Translations under genes and position numbers: made by a program
Shown: piece by piece, positions 24,801-39,800 of the stretch
Numbering within the stretch: the first letter of the stretch is position 1
Layout: each line of letters begins with the position of its first letter
Assembly (NCBI GenBank): GCA_903813345.2
Contig: CAIIXF020000012.1
Coordinates: 32,308,501 to 32,372,500, forward strand
Origin: Owenia fusiformis
Taxonomy: Eukaryota > Annelida > Polychaeta > Sabellida > Oweniidae
Direction of reading: 5' to 3'
Length of the DNA stretch: 64,000 nt
The notes under the pieces: model-generated
Told to the model about the DNA's origin: nothing
The model's database searches: none
Seen by the model: the letters and a program-made list of their open reading frames with translations, nothing else

Positions 24801-27800
24801 CTGTGGTTTTTTGGAGATACACATAATTTCCTCGGGATAAACTCTATATCCAAAACCTCCCAGTACATAACCCTTATGCACACCTGAGCTAGTAAATGCT
24901 TACCTGAAGTCCACCATTTGTGCCCATTGATGAGGTAACCATCTCCCACATTCTTTATTGAAGCCTCAATGTTTGTAGCATCAGATGAGGCAACATTGGG
25001 CTCTGTCATTCCAAAACATGACCTGAAATCACAAGATTCAATACATTGGGCTCTGTCATTCCAAAACATGACCTGAAATCACAAGATTCAATACATTGGG
25101 CTCTGTCATTCCAAAACATGACCTGAAATCACAAGATTCAATACATTGGGCTCTGTCATTCCAAAACATGACCTGAAATCACAGGATTCAAAACATTGGG
25201 CTCTGTCATTCCAAAACATGACCTGAAATCACAAGATTCAATACATTGGGCTCTGTCATTCTAAAACATGACCTGAAATCACAGGATGAGAGGTTTAGTA
25301 ACTATGAAATCATGGGATATGCCTGAGATATGCTACTATAGACCAACCTTGGGAGGCTTCTGCCTTTGTTCAAAGTTGCATATAAGACCTTAATGCATAA
25401 TTCCTTGAGCCCTGAGCTTAAATCCTTTATTAAATGTACCTTATTTCACCATTTAGTAGGGGTGTGAGCCATTGTTTCTGCTGCTCAGGTGTGCCATATC
25501 TTGCCAATACTTCCATATTCCCAGTGTCTGGGGCAGAACAGTTAAACACCTAAAAGTACAGCTGAATGTGAATAGGCAACTGATGGTGTTTTTAGAAGAA
25601 ACTTTCAACACCTTAAGTTTACACCCATACAGGCTCATTTAACCAAAGTTGATTGATACAGTGAAATCTGCAAGTGGAACACAAGGTACCATGAACCTCT
25701 ATAAATGGAACATCTCACAAGTGGAACACATCTTAGAACACAGAAAAGTGTTTCATTTACAGAGGTCAGGCCCGTAGCCAGGATGGGTGGCCAGAAATTC
25801 TCTCAAAATCATGCAGATTTTCAACATTTTGAGCATTTTTTCAAAATTGTCACCTCTGGAATTGTTTGTAGAAACTGGACCCCTTTGTTAAAAACTGGCT
25901 ATGGACCTGAAGGTGTTCCACTTTACAAGTTTTACTGTAAAATGGGATACACAAATAGTTACCTCGGATGACAATGGGTACTTTCCCATAAGTTCACAGA
26001 CAAAGGCATATTCTAAGTTGGTGAGACCAGCACCAAATCGCCCCTTGTCTGTCTCCACTGGTAGGAAAAGATTCCAAAGTCCCTCAGCCTTTGCTTTAGC
26101 CTGCAATCAAACAAACAGACAAATAAGAAATATTGGGTATTCTTGAGGTATGTTATTTTTTAATAATCTAGTGAGGTAAGAGACAAAAAGATAATCATTG
26201 CACTTTGATGAGCAAAATGGCTGCCATGTAATTCAATCAGCATGTCCAAAACCTAATCAGATGTTGACAATATATATAATAATATATAGAGATTATCCTA
26301 TATGAGGTTCAGGATATTGGGATTATCCCGAGGCCAATATAATATATTTGCCCGAGGGCCGCAGGTCCCGAGGGAAAATACATTATATTGGCCAAGGGAT
26401 AATCCCAATATCCTGAACCGACTATAGGATAATATGTTTATCCCATACCAATCTTGGTCATCTGGTTCACATTGTTCAATCGTGGAAATATTTTAGAATA
26501 TTCATGCCCAGTTTTGTTTTCTTGGCCGTGGGTGGGTTCTCCTGTTCCCTCAAATATTCCCACATTTATTTTCTCGAATTTTTGATTGATTAGGTGGATG
26601 CTCCTTCAATTTTTTAAACTATCAAACAGATCCCGATTGTCTGTGTTTTCTCCATTGTCGTGTACAGTCATTACGCGAACGTTACAAATTATGAAAAAAT
26701 ATGCGAGCGGCGATTATGACGTAGCGGGCAGATATAGTATATCTGCCCGCTCGGAGCGGGACGTATAGCTATATCTGCCCGCTGATGAAAATATAAGTTT
26801 TTACAAACCGGCTTTATGTACCTGTAACACGTCCAAGTATGGGATAAATATTTATCCCATACTTGGACGTGTTACAGGTACATAAAGCCGGTTTGTAAAA
26901 ACTTATATTTTCATCAGCGGGCAGATATAGCTTTACAACCCGCTCCGAGCTATGTCATAATCGCCGCTCGCATATTTGTTCATTGTAACGTTCGCGTAAT
27001 GACTGTAAACGACAATGGAGAAAACACAGACAATCGGAATCTGTTTGATGGTTTAAAAAAGGGAAGGAGTATCCACTTAATCGATCAAAAAAATCGAGAA
27101 AATAAATGTGGGAATATTTGAGAGAACGGGAAAATCCGCCCATGGCCAAGAAAACAAAACTGGACAGGAATATTTTAAAATATTTCCACGATTGAACATT
27201 GTGAACCAGATGACCAAGATTGGTATGGGATAAACATTAGTATTCCATACCTGATGAGGTTTCAGGGACATATCAACCGGGAATATATTCCATATCCGGG
27301 CAAATATTTTTCGTATGTCCCGCTCCAGCGGAGCTCCGGGACATATAAATCGTATGTCCCGCTCAAAAAAAATTTGAAAAAAATATTTAAAAAATAAATT
27401 CGGGAAAAAAAATTTGAAAATAAAAATTTGAAAAAAAATTGTGGAAAAAATTATGTAAAAAAAAGTTGGGAAAAAATGTGAAAAAAAAATTTGGAATAAT
27501 TTTCAAAATTGGAAAAAATTGATTTTTTTAAAAATGATAACATATTTTGCAAGTAAACACACCGAGCATATGGGATACATGCTTATTATTTCAAACCTCA
27601 TCAGGTATGGAATACAACAGTTATGCACGGTCGGTTTGGATACAGGAAATATCCCTTGGGATATAGAATATATCTTCCCTTGGTCCCTTCGGTCCCTCGG
27701 GAAGATATATTGTATATCCCTCGGGATATTCCCTGTATCCAAAACCTCCCAGTGCATAACCCCTATTTATCCTAAATTCGGTTCAGGATATTGGGATTAT

Positions 27801-30800
27801 CCCTTGGCCAATATAATATATTTTCCCTCGGGACCTGCGGCCCTCGGGCAAATATATTATATTGGCCTCGGGATAATCCTAATATCCTGAACCTCATATA
27901 GGATAATCTCTATTTATCCCATACTTGGACGTGTTACAGGTACATAAAGCCGGTTTGTAAAAACTTATATTTTCATCAGCGAGCAGATATAGCTTTACGT
28001 CCCGCTCCGAGCGGGCAGATATAGTATATCTGCCCGCAACGTCATAATCGCCGCTCGCATATTTGTTCATAATTTGTAACGTTCGCCTAATGACTGTAAA
28101 CGATAATGGAGAAAACACAGACAATCGGGATCTGTTTGATGGTTTAACAATGAAAGGAGCATCATCCACTTAATCAATCAAAGATTCGAGAAAATAAATG
28201 TGTGAGTATTTGAGAGAACAGGAAAATCCGCCCACGGCCAAGAAAACAAAACTGGACATGCATATTCTAGAATATTTCCACGATTGAACAATGTGAACAA
28301 GATGACCAAGATTGGTATGGGATAAACATATTATCCTATAGTCGGTTCAGGATATTTGGACTATCCCTTGGCCAATATAATATATTTTCCCTCGGGACCT
28401 GCGGCCCTCGGGCAAACATATTATATTGGCCTCGGGATAATCCCAATATCCTGAACCTCATATAGGATAATCTCTATATATAGTACTATATTTTTTTGTT
28501 CTTTATTCCTGTTAAATACATTCAAATATACAACAAATAGACTGCCAAAGTTAAAAACATTGGTAGCAATATAGTTTTCTCTTGCATCTGTAGTTTCCTG
28601 GAATTTTGATGACAAGATTTATATGGCACCGGCCACAAACGCACGCTCATCGGACACTGACAATATAGCACTTGAAAAAGTGTGATAAAAATCTTTGTAG
28701 GCTTCGATCATAACTCTATGTTTCCCAATTATAAATGTCCATGTACATTGCATAAAACACTCTGAGGTAACTTTATATTCTCACCTTGAGTTCTTCTACT
28801 AGAGGGTGTACATCCCATTTATCAGGCCAAACCAGGGCGGTGCCATGTTTGCCTATAGGTTCTTCAGCTGGAGCTACGTGTTTCTCGATGAATGCTTCAA
28901 CACGTTTGTAGATATCTTGTGCCTGAGGGGATAAGTCCTTGACAGTTGTAGCCATGCCTTAAACAACAGGTTTATACTTAATGTGGGTTTCACTAGTTGA
29001 ACCAAACTTTGAGTACAGTAAAACCTGTCTAAGTGGAACACCTTTGGTACCTCTTAAACTGTTAAAAGTGTTCCACTTGGAAGGTGTTCCACTTATAGAG
29101 GTCATTTAACATTAAGTCAGTTGGGACTTTGAAGTGTTCCATTAACAGGTGTTCCACTTTACAGATTTCACTGTAAAATGTATTAAAGCTTGCTGTGGCA
29201 TATGACTAGTGTACATCAATAAAAATTTGTTCACATAAAATAGGGTACAAGGGCACTTTATAAATGAATAAATAAATAAACAAATATATAGATATATAAA
29301 CAAGTAAAGGAATAAATATACAGATAAATAAATGAAAAAACATAAAAATAAAGAAATGAATAAATAAATAAAATAAATAAATGAATTAAGTACAACAATT
29401 TATTTCAAAAGCTATCACATACCTTGTTGTGCCATGTTGCTAGGGTGATCTAAATTGTTGTTGTTGCTATTGTTGTAATTGCTATTGTTGTTATTGCTAT
29501 TTATGCTATTGGTGTCTTTACAGGCTATGTCCCAACCTATAGTAGCAATGAACTCAGCGAGAGCCCCGACTTGTTCACTGTCTGTAGAACTGGCCTGTCC
29601 TAGAACACAATTCAGGAAAGCATTTAGGGATGGCGTCAAATTGCAATTATCAACAGGTTAATGTCATTATGATCTGACACCCTCCCCTCATGAAAAGAAA
29701 TTTTAAAATGTTTATTTGTTTTTAGCTTGAATCAACACTATTTGGTGACAAAACCATCATTTACCCCCTCCCCTAAAGAAATGAACTTTGTTTCTTTACA
29801 ACTGTTGATAATTTGACAACATCCATTAATGCACAAAGAAAAAATTATCTGCTCATGTACAGTAAAACCTGTCTAATCTGAACACCAGTGGTACCAGTCA
29901 AAAGCATTCAGTTTTTCCCATGATGTCTTGTAGCAAATGAATGAAACACATTACAATCTCTGATATCTGCTTGGCCATTAATAACATTTCAGTGACACAA
30001 GAGATTAGTACTATTTTTTAGTTTGTTCTGAATTGAAATTCTATATGCCTGTTGTTACCCATATGAGCACACAAGATAGATATACATTGTATATGTGAGT
30101 CAATAAAAGATAACAAAATAAGGGCTGAGAAAAAGTGTTCACAATGAGAGGTGTTCAGATAAGAGAGGTCTTCGGATAGACAGGTTTTAAAATACTTTTT
30201 TTTGCTGAATTTTTTTGCTGAATCACTCTCAGATTGCATAAAATCAAGGTATATGTACATATGTATTTGAACTGGAAGAATTGAAAATATATGAAAGCTT
30301 ATATTTGCTTAAACAAAATTTAAAGCAATTTGCTCAATGTCTATACATGTACATGTATGTTAAAATATTTTTACATGCAAATTTTAACCAATGTTCGATT
30401 GAACATCTCAAGATATTCACATTATCTTATCTTTTTTAACAAACATTATTCACTCTAACTCTTGATATAACACAATAAATCATAATACATGTACATCAAT
30501 GCTAGTGTTCTTTTGATAGTTTCTACCTGAGGCAGCCCCGGAATGCAGCAGTTAAACATTGTAAAATCAAGTTTCTTGTATTTTATCAATGTCCATATTT
30601 TTAGTTTAATTTGTTTAAAGTACTGTATGATGAACTATTTGAATTAAATTTGATTTCTAGATAAAAAGTACCCTACATAAATAATTCAGTGCACTTGGAG
30701 ACATTTTAAACATTTCTAAATCATATTCCTCCTGGGCCTCAGGTTTCTACTATTGCATCAAGCAAGAGGGAGGAGGTGTGTGTGTGTGTGGGGGGGGGGG

Positions 30801-33800
30801 GGTTCAGGATGCAAGACTAGCTATTGAAACTTCTAAAATCTGAATATATTAAACTATTTTTAACGCTTTCAAAAAAGATGTAAGAGCAGTTAAATGTATA
30901 ATGCAGTTTGAAATAAAAACTGTCCATTGAACTTTAAATAAGATGGACTGCAAAACATAAACTGCAGGGCAAAAGTGCAGGACAAAAGTGCAGGACAAAA
31001 ATTAAAAAAACTAGGATAACATTAGGATAGCAAAATCAGACAAAACTGAACCTACCTTTCTCCTATGTCTGTTATTGTCAGGTGAACTTGGGACTTTATA
31101 CTCACGTGGTACAATGTCAAAAAGTAGGACTATTAAGTTAATATTTAACTACACTTAACACTTCAGACATGATCTATAGTACCAAACCCCTTGAATACCC
31201 AGAGTGATGGATATATCAGTCACAGAATTTCTCATTAAAATTGCTCTTTGACAAGTTTTGTTCAATTCACACAAGACATGTATAACAAGGCATTACCATG
31301 CACTCCCTGCCATTTGTTACAGATGCCAAACTCGGAATAATGACTTCCTAACCCCAGATGTTGAATATCCATGAAAAAGTTGGAGACTGTCACTATTAAT
31401 AGATTGAATTTATCAAATAGCCGAAGCATATACGAGGGGTGATCCAAAAGTCTTGGACGCCCTGCTCTAACTTTGCTATTCTTTAATATAACTACATGAA
31501 ACTTTCAGATAATAAAGATCAACATCTTAACAACTTTATGTATAAGTTTCAACAGAAAATAATATATTTTAGCTACTTTTCTACATATCTTTTAATACCG
31601 GGTCCCTGCCACCCGGAACGGTATATAAATATAGCAAATCACGTCACAACTGTTATAATATGGCAAATACTTTAGGTGCATGTGCACAACCTAACACCAG
31701 CCATGATATGAGAGACTTTTCGATTTTCAATCTGAGTGTCATCTCCCATCATCATCTTCACATATTAAGACATACTTTTCAACATATTTTCCACGAATTT
31801 GAACACATTTTTCAAACCACTTTACCAATGAATGGAAGACATTTATGAAACCGTCATTGCTTTTGTGATACAAATGCTGCTGGAGTGCTACTATAAACCT
31901 CATTCAATGAGTAAAAAACATTTTCTTTCAACCATCCTTTCAACTTGGAGAAAAGGAAGAAAATTACATGCAGCCATAGATAGACTGTATCGTGCATATG
32001 GTAGCTGCTCAAGGTCAATAATAGTCAAAATATCTTGTAGTATTCTTTGTTCCACTTTGATTTCTTTCGTGTTCTGCAGTTCAGGAGCCATCTTGCAGCA
32101 AAAATGATACCAGAATGAGGGTTGCTTGTCTGATGGCATTTTCTTAGAATTTGACATGTGCGGCCATTGTCATATGTGACATTATAATTAAAACACAATT
32201 AATTGGTTGCCTACTAACAAAGGAATTAAACTAACATGGTTTAACATTCAAAATTCAAAAAATATAGTGGTCAAGACTTGCGAAACAAGTGAAATGGCGG
32301 TAACATTTAAGGCTGAAAGTTGCCATGTGCGAATACCGTTCCGGGTGGCAGGGTCTCTGTATTGAAAACTATCTAGAAAACTATATAAAATATATCATTT
32401 CTCCATGAAATTAATACACAAAGTAGTTAGGTTGTTGGTCTTTATTATTGGAAAGTTTAAAGTAATTTTAACAAAAACCAACAAAAATAGAGCAGGGCGT
32501 CCAAGACTTTTGGATCACCCCTCGTACATACATATACATGTCGATGACAAATATACAGAAGAAATCCTGATATAATACATGTAAGTACTAAGGGCAGGTG
32601 CGAAAAGCCAGTCCAACCAAGCGGGGACTGAACCAAAATATCAAACAATAGTTATATAACATTAGTTATATACATGTACATGCAAAGCATCACCTACCAC
32701 TTTTCACTCTTTTGAAGACTCCTTGGATGATGGCCCGAGTCAGAATCAATAAAACACTTATATACATGCTTCACCTACCACTTTTCGCTCTTTTGAAGAC
32801 CCCTTGGATGATAGCCCCCAGTCGGAAACAATTGTAGGCATTGTAAAAGCTCATACTCGGTATTGCCTTATATCCCATCAGGCCAAAATAGTTACGTGTA
32901 TATTCATCGCCATCTGGTATTCCTAGCGGCTTGAGATCCATACCGGCCATGCCTCGTAACGCTGTAACCCAGATGCTTTAGAGAGGGGTCATCGGAAGGG
33001 GGGTGGGGGTCATGGGAACTGATGTTTGGCCAACAGTAAATCACATTTCACATAATGGAGAATTTGCCATTTTTTATAAGGAGAATACATTTCTCCATGT
33101 ATCAAATACTTTTTACCATTGCCTTTGTACGGATGGGAGGGTGGATGTTATGCATCTTATACTTACACAGGCTTCTGCTTAAAGGAAGTACAATTAAACA
33201 TACAATTACTCAACATACAATAATCACATTGTATGTTTATACATACCCAATGGGACCACTTCAAAACTTCAATGTTGCACATGAGATCAAATATATTTTT
33301 AGCTTATAGTTTCAAAGATGGCAGCACTGTTTTGGGGTAAACAAGAGTAACTGAAGAAGTCAGCCAATGGCAGACAAAATGTCTTACAAATAAAGTGTGT
33401 ATTTCCAACCAATATTCATAACCTAGAAGTCAATCGGTCAAAGAATCTTTGAATCAAAAAATTTCACTCACAATGTGTTCTACATAGAGAGGTGTTCTTC
33501 TAGATAAGGTAGAGAGATTCATTATGGTACATGTAATTTATCATCCAACTAATTGAAGTTTTGATATGATCCCTGAACTGCTGATACATGAACTGTACAT
33601 GTGATTCTACTGACCATTCTTATAATTATCTAAAATGCATGTAGCAAGCCTTGTGTAGGTATCAGTTATACAAGTACACCCCCTCCATTAGTTTGGTAAC
33701 CCGAATTCCCAATTTGAATCACTTATCAAAGCATGTTTATGTTTGATGGTTTGAAAAAATTCATTGAAATTGTCATAAATTTCTAAACTATTGTTAACTA

Positions 33801-36800
33801 CCTGTAACATTGGTAGGCTTTGATATGCTCTCAGTTGCCAAACTTATGGAGGGGAGTGTAACTTCCATGTGACTTTCACACACAACTGGCACATTATCAA
33901 AGAATAAAGAAATTATAACTATGATAATAAAACAAGTCTTCATTTGAGACTTTTTGTATGTTTGTTATATTCCACTTTATTTGATTGCCAATTAGGGTGA
34001 TTTTCACAGATTTTAATTGCGGGTGACTTTTGTGAATATTTCCTCAAAATCTCAAAAGTGCCACACGTACCATCAAGAGCACGCTTATATACACCCTGCA
34101 ATATGGCGGCTTTTCTAAAGAACTGGAATACTAACTGGAAGCGCCACCTAGTGTCAGTTAAGTGGGGAAGGCCCATGTAATCGCAATATGTGTCCAGATA
34201 TTGCCTTGGAGTGGGTATGCCTAATTTCATCAAGATTTTGTCACTCATATCTGGATGGATGAAAATGTTCATGAATATGAAAATGTTCATGAATGTTCAT
34301 GAATATAACTGGGCAGCTAGGGGGTTAAGAGGCTTGGGGGTATGATTGAAAGTATGCCAAAATTGATGGTCAAAATACGTTGGATCATTTTGAAAATTAT
34401 TGTGATATTTTTTACAAATAAAATGCCAGGCATTCAAATGTATAACCCATTGCATAGATTTTGTACACTTTCAAACGAAGAAATTCAAATTTTCCAATAA
34501 CCTTGACCTTTAATTTTGGTATAGCCTCACACCCAAAACATTTAACCTTAGCAACATACCGGAAATAGCCCTTTTGTACACCCCCTGTGCGATAGCAGCT
34601 GTTCGGAAGAAATTGAACGCGATATAGAAATACCACGTCTTTAAAGGGATTGTAGGGATCCCCATGTGTTGACAGTATGTTGCTATGTATTCTTCTACAG
34701 TAGGAAAGCCTTGTGGTTTCAGTTCAACAGCCTGCTCTTCAACTTTGAGGAGAAAGTTTGTTATTTTGTGAATTACAATGTTGACTAAATATTTGTTGAT
34801 TTAATGACACAATAGATCTTTTTTGAGAAAAATCTCACACTATACAAAGTGAATGGAGAGAAACCATATGGATATATGGTCAAGGAAAAGCTGAATAAAA
34901 TCTTTTAAAGATGAATATATACTTTATCTGGCCAAATATTCTTCAAAATCATACAGTTTTCCAACATTTTGAGCACTTCTCAATTGATTTTGGGCCAGAA
35001 TTGTCTAACTTGAATTCAAATCGAACCTCTGGCATGGAATTTTTTCAAATATTTTAAGGACAAAAATACCTAAGATCATGTATCAGCAGTAACAATTATC
35101 AGTATGGGTTAAATAAACCTAGGAAATGTTTCTTGGCCAAATTCATTGATGTTATGAATGTGTATATTTGCATGTTTATGTATACTACGCAACAATAAGA
35201 CTTAATCATTTTAATTCAGCTATGATTTGGCATGACTATAATTAAACAGGTCTAAATGCATAACAAAAATGTTCTCAATCACAACCCAAAAAAAACATAT
35301 TTTGGGTAGTGTAAGTGTGAGTACACACTGCCCATAATAAATCTCTTTGGTGAGGTCTAAATGCCATAAATATCCTTCATTTAACTTATAAACCATTTCT
35401 GTTTTCCTATGTCATTAAAGCCAATATTTTATTCAAAACAAAGCATAGAAATATTTCCTGAATTATCATATAAAATGTATGCAATTGAAGTTTCATATAA
35501 TTCAGAACATCAAAATACACATATGCATAATGAATTTCATTTAAACAGTGTGAGCATATTTTGAATTCCATTTCCAAAACTGGAACATACAGGGTGTCAA
35601 AAAAGACTCTTTACTTTACAATACAAAGTCTGAAAAGTGTAAAGAGACTAAGAACACCATGTATATTTAATTCAATGAAAAAATAAATTGAAAATAGTTC
35701 GAACTTATTCATCCATCATGAAGAAATCAGGTTTGTTTGTTATATCCATTTTGTCACATAAATATACATCTAAATTCAAACAATACATGTTGCTACAGGG
35801 GCGGATCTGGGAACCAACAAGGGGGGGGGCCAAATTTTTTTGGGCCCCTAAAAGGCAAAAGTGGGCCCAAATTTTGAAATTTTGAGGCCCATTTTCTTCA
35901 AAATTTGGCCTGAATTTGAAAAATTAGGCCTTAAAAGGCCCAGTAATGACCAAAAAGGCCGACTTTTTGGGGCCTTAAGGCCTTTTTTTTTCTGGGCCCA
36001 CCCAAGGGGGGGGGCCCGGGCCCCCAATGATTATCATTTACCATATTATATTTACCATATTATATTCACCATACCATACTGTACTATATGAGTCTATGGT
36101 ACCGTATGGTACTCTTGTGGATGAACCAGCATTAAGTTTACTTTAAGCATTTTGGTAACACACAAAATATATTTACACCAACCAAATCCTTTATTTTAAA
36201 ATCAATTCAATCTAAAATCAATAAATAATTCATCAAAAATAACCTAAAATTTAAACAAAAATTATATTTCCGCAATAAGCAATGACTAATTTTTACTTAC
36301 CTGGGAATGCCCCAAAAGATTGTGGTGAATAATACGCCATGCAGTTTGTAGCGAGGTCAGTTAACGGATCTCCTATAGTGGAGAGCTCCCAATCAAGGAC
36401 GGCAACGACCTTGGGTTCAGTTGGGTGAAATATCAGATTGTCAAGCCTGGAAGAAGAAATAGTACCATGGGTACTGGGTTCACATGGTGAAGTGCTGAAA
36501 ACCAGATTTTTTCGCAATAAAAGTGACTGTCAATTTAGAATAATGGAGCTTTTAAGACACCACTTTGTGACAATTGAACTTAAATGAGTCGGCATAATTT
36601 TTTTTATCAAGATGAGGGGGGCTAGAGGGAGATGAGAGAGGGTTCTACCTGAAATCTCCATGGGCAATGGTGATCATTTCATCCTTTGGCATGTTTTCAG
36701 GTATCCATTTCATTAGATTATCCATGGCAGGTATTTCATGGGTCTTACTTGCTTCATACTGCTTGGCCCATCTCTTGAAGTTACGGGCAACATAGCCACC

Positions 36801-39800
36801 TTAAACAGACAAACAATATTAACTCAGTGCTTCTGCCACAAAAAGCTTTACTTCTTTCATGACCTAACAGCAGTCTGATAGCCAGCTTTTTACACGGGCG
36901 TTAGTTTTGAAAATTTCAGGGGTTCAAGTCTGAACCTCAAAAATTGTTAAAAAGTGGCTGATTTTGAAAGAATTTGTGTCCAGGGGGTCCTGGAATTTTA
37001 TGACAAAATTGATGTGGCACCCGCCTGCCTACCCAAATGCTTGCCTGCACATCTAGCAGCACATGACGACGACAATGAAGCACTCATTTGTAATAAAAAG
37101 TGCAATAAAATATCATAAAATACCTTTTTTGCCATAGTCATCAAGTCCTGCCTTGCTGATGTCAACTTTGTGAATTTTAGCTAACACCTCGCACATGGCA
37201 TTATAGATGGCGGTGCGCTCTTTTGGTTCCATGTTTGGCAAAAGTGGGTCTTTGAATATACGTCCTGGCATATGCTCCATTACGTAGAATGGCGTCCCGA
37301 TCACACTGAAATGTGGAAATAGTTTTGTTTATGGGGCATATCAAGAAAAAAGGTTTTTAGGAAACCCTAAGTAATATTGAAATATCTAATTAATGTGAAT
37401 CTCTCAAAATAATGAGCATTACGTATCTTATTTCAACTAACCTACTATCTTCACAAAGACCAATCATGGTAGGAACAGGGACCCCTTGTGAACCTAGGGC
37501 ATCCATTATCTTGTACTCCCTCTCTACAGCATGGGCAGAGGGCAGTAGCTTACCTGGCTGTAATGTACAAGACAGAACAGATACATTATTAGCATGGTCA
37601 GGCCTGTAAGGGGGAGGGGGGAGGGAGTTCAAGCGAACCCCCTCGGACTAAAATTCTTTCAATATCATACAGTTTTTCACCATTCTGAGAACTTTTCGAG
37701 TGATTTTGGGTCAAAACTGTCAAATTTGAACCCCCTGAAATTTTTTAAAAACTGAACCAGCCTTCGCAAAAGCTGGCTGTGGGCTTCAGGTGTAAAGCTC
37801 ACAGCTTCCTGAATGCCAATGGCAATCACTTTTCAATCCTAGCTATGAATATTGAAAAAGATGTTGCTTAATGGGGAAAGGATTTAGGCAAATACATTAC
37901 AAATAAATTGTGGTAATTATGTTTTTGACTTTGGTTTTTAAACCTGATGGCTCTTTAAAAGTTACTTACAGGTTTTTTACGTAGCACCATTCTCTTGCCT
38001 CCATAGCCAACAAAGTATGTGGGATTAGATTGGCCATGTTTATAACATCTAATGTTGGCTTCGTCTGAAAGGAAGATGATCTAATCTACTGAGCAACTCA
38101 AGCAACTCAAAGCCCTGGCCAAAAAGTTCATAAAAATCAATCACCATTTGTAGCACTTTTTAAGTCATTTTGGGCCAAAATTATCAAATTCAAACCCCCC
38201 CTGGAATTTAAAATAAAAACCTTGAAAAAAACTGGTTACTTGCCCGCAAATTATAAGCAAAACACACTGAAAGCTGTCTAATCTGAACAGCCCTGAGACT
38301 GGCCAAAAGTGTTTGGATTCAGGTAAGTGTTCTCATATCAAGGATTTGGACATTGAAGTCTCTGGAAGAGGTTTCTTGTAATTATATTTCAGATTGGCCG
38401 CTCACTCCCTAAAAAGTAGGAGTATCTTGGGAAAAATTTCTGATACACACCTGTGAAATTTGTTGTGTTGTATTTGGCTCCTAGGACCTGCCTAAGATAT
38501 TCTTTCAGTTTATCTACTTCTAATTCTAGTCTCTTTGGTACAGCGATTGTCCCATCTACATAGCCCCTCAATGGGAAACCTAGGATCGCTTCCAATTCCC
38601 CAAGTGCTTGTTCTGGTCCAGACACCTACAATGTTAACACGTTAATCACCTTAATATATGATTGACAACCATAATAAGGCTTTGACCTACAAAATGTCAC
38701 CTTTTGCCATTTGTTACAGACACCAACTACACAATCCCAAACACCAATCGCTGAACACCATCCAAAAAAAAGTTGTAGACAGTGGTGACAATTTTTATTT
38801 ACCTACATTTAATTATTACCGAAACCATTTCCATTTGGAGTTATTTCTATATATTGTTGCTACAGTGCACATTATTTATCACTCTATAGATTAATTTTGT
38901 TTTGAAGTTTTCCCATACCTTAATGGTTTGAATTCCCATTTTCTGCGCTGGTATCAGATTAGATCCTATATCATCAAGGAAGACAGACTCTTCAGCTTTG
39001 ACTCCTAGTTTTTCTAAACACATCTCATAGATCCTTGGGTCTGGTTTACGCATACCCACTTTACATGATTCTATCACCTACAACATACAGAGCCACCTTT
39101 AGGAATACATATAAGGTAAAGTATGTATGAGGCAGAGGGCAGAGAAATTACTCATGGAAATGGCAATGTAAAGAATCAATAATATAAATAAAAATGTAAT
39201 TCACATAAATAATAATTGATTATTCCTTTAATTGCCTTATAAACTTAAAGAAAGACACGCAAAGGCATGATATATATAAATCCTTTAGCTGTATATCCGA
39301 GGCTGAGACTGTTAGGTTACTATTCTTTTTCATTCCCTTAATGCCATTATTATTTGATGTTGATTATTAAAGGCAGATTTATAGTTGCAAACATGGCGCA
39401 CATACACTGCAGGAGCTTTAGTTTGAGTAGACAAGTTGATCTACAAAAAAATATTTAACCTGTTGTTCTATAAGGGGTCTTATATTACATTAGATCCTTG
39501 TCTTATAAGGGGTCTTTTTTCATGACTCACCACATCAAATTTTTCAGGTTGAACACCGTCAGGAAGAGCTGAAGCTCCAGATTTATCCACAATCCAGTTA
39601 TTTGTAATTATTGCCGTTTTTATGCCCTCTGCCCTTATGCAGTCAAAAGCATCAAGCATACTTTTATAAGGCGTTGAGATATCTGGGAACTTCATAAACC
39701 CCATCATCATTGGTTGTACATCAACTTGTCTACCCAACTGCCAAAAAAATATTGAAATTGAATGTATGAATGTAAAAATGGTTTTAAGGTGGGTTTTTAA

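Noticed and set aside
23485-25290. CRISPR-like regular spacing of repeats
   Set aside because: The units are contiguous with no unique spacers, and the DNA is clearly eukaryotic (introns).
28785-28957. Separate acyl-CoA dehydrogenase gene starting at the internal Met of this exon
   Set aside because: The exon has a good acceptor in phase with the upstream linker exon, and the full ACAD10 domain order is preserved, so one gene is simpler.
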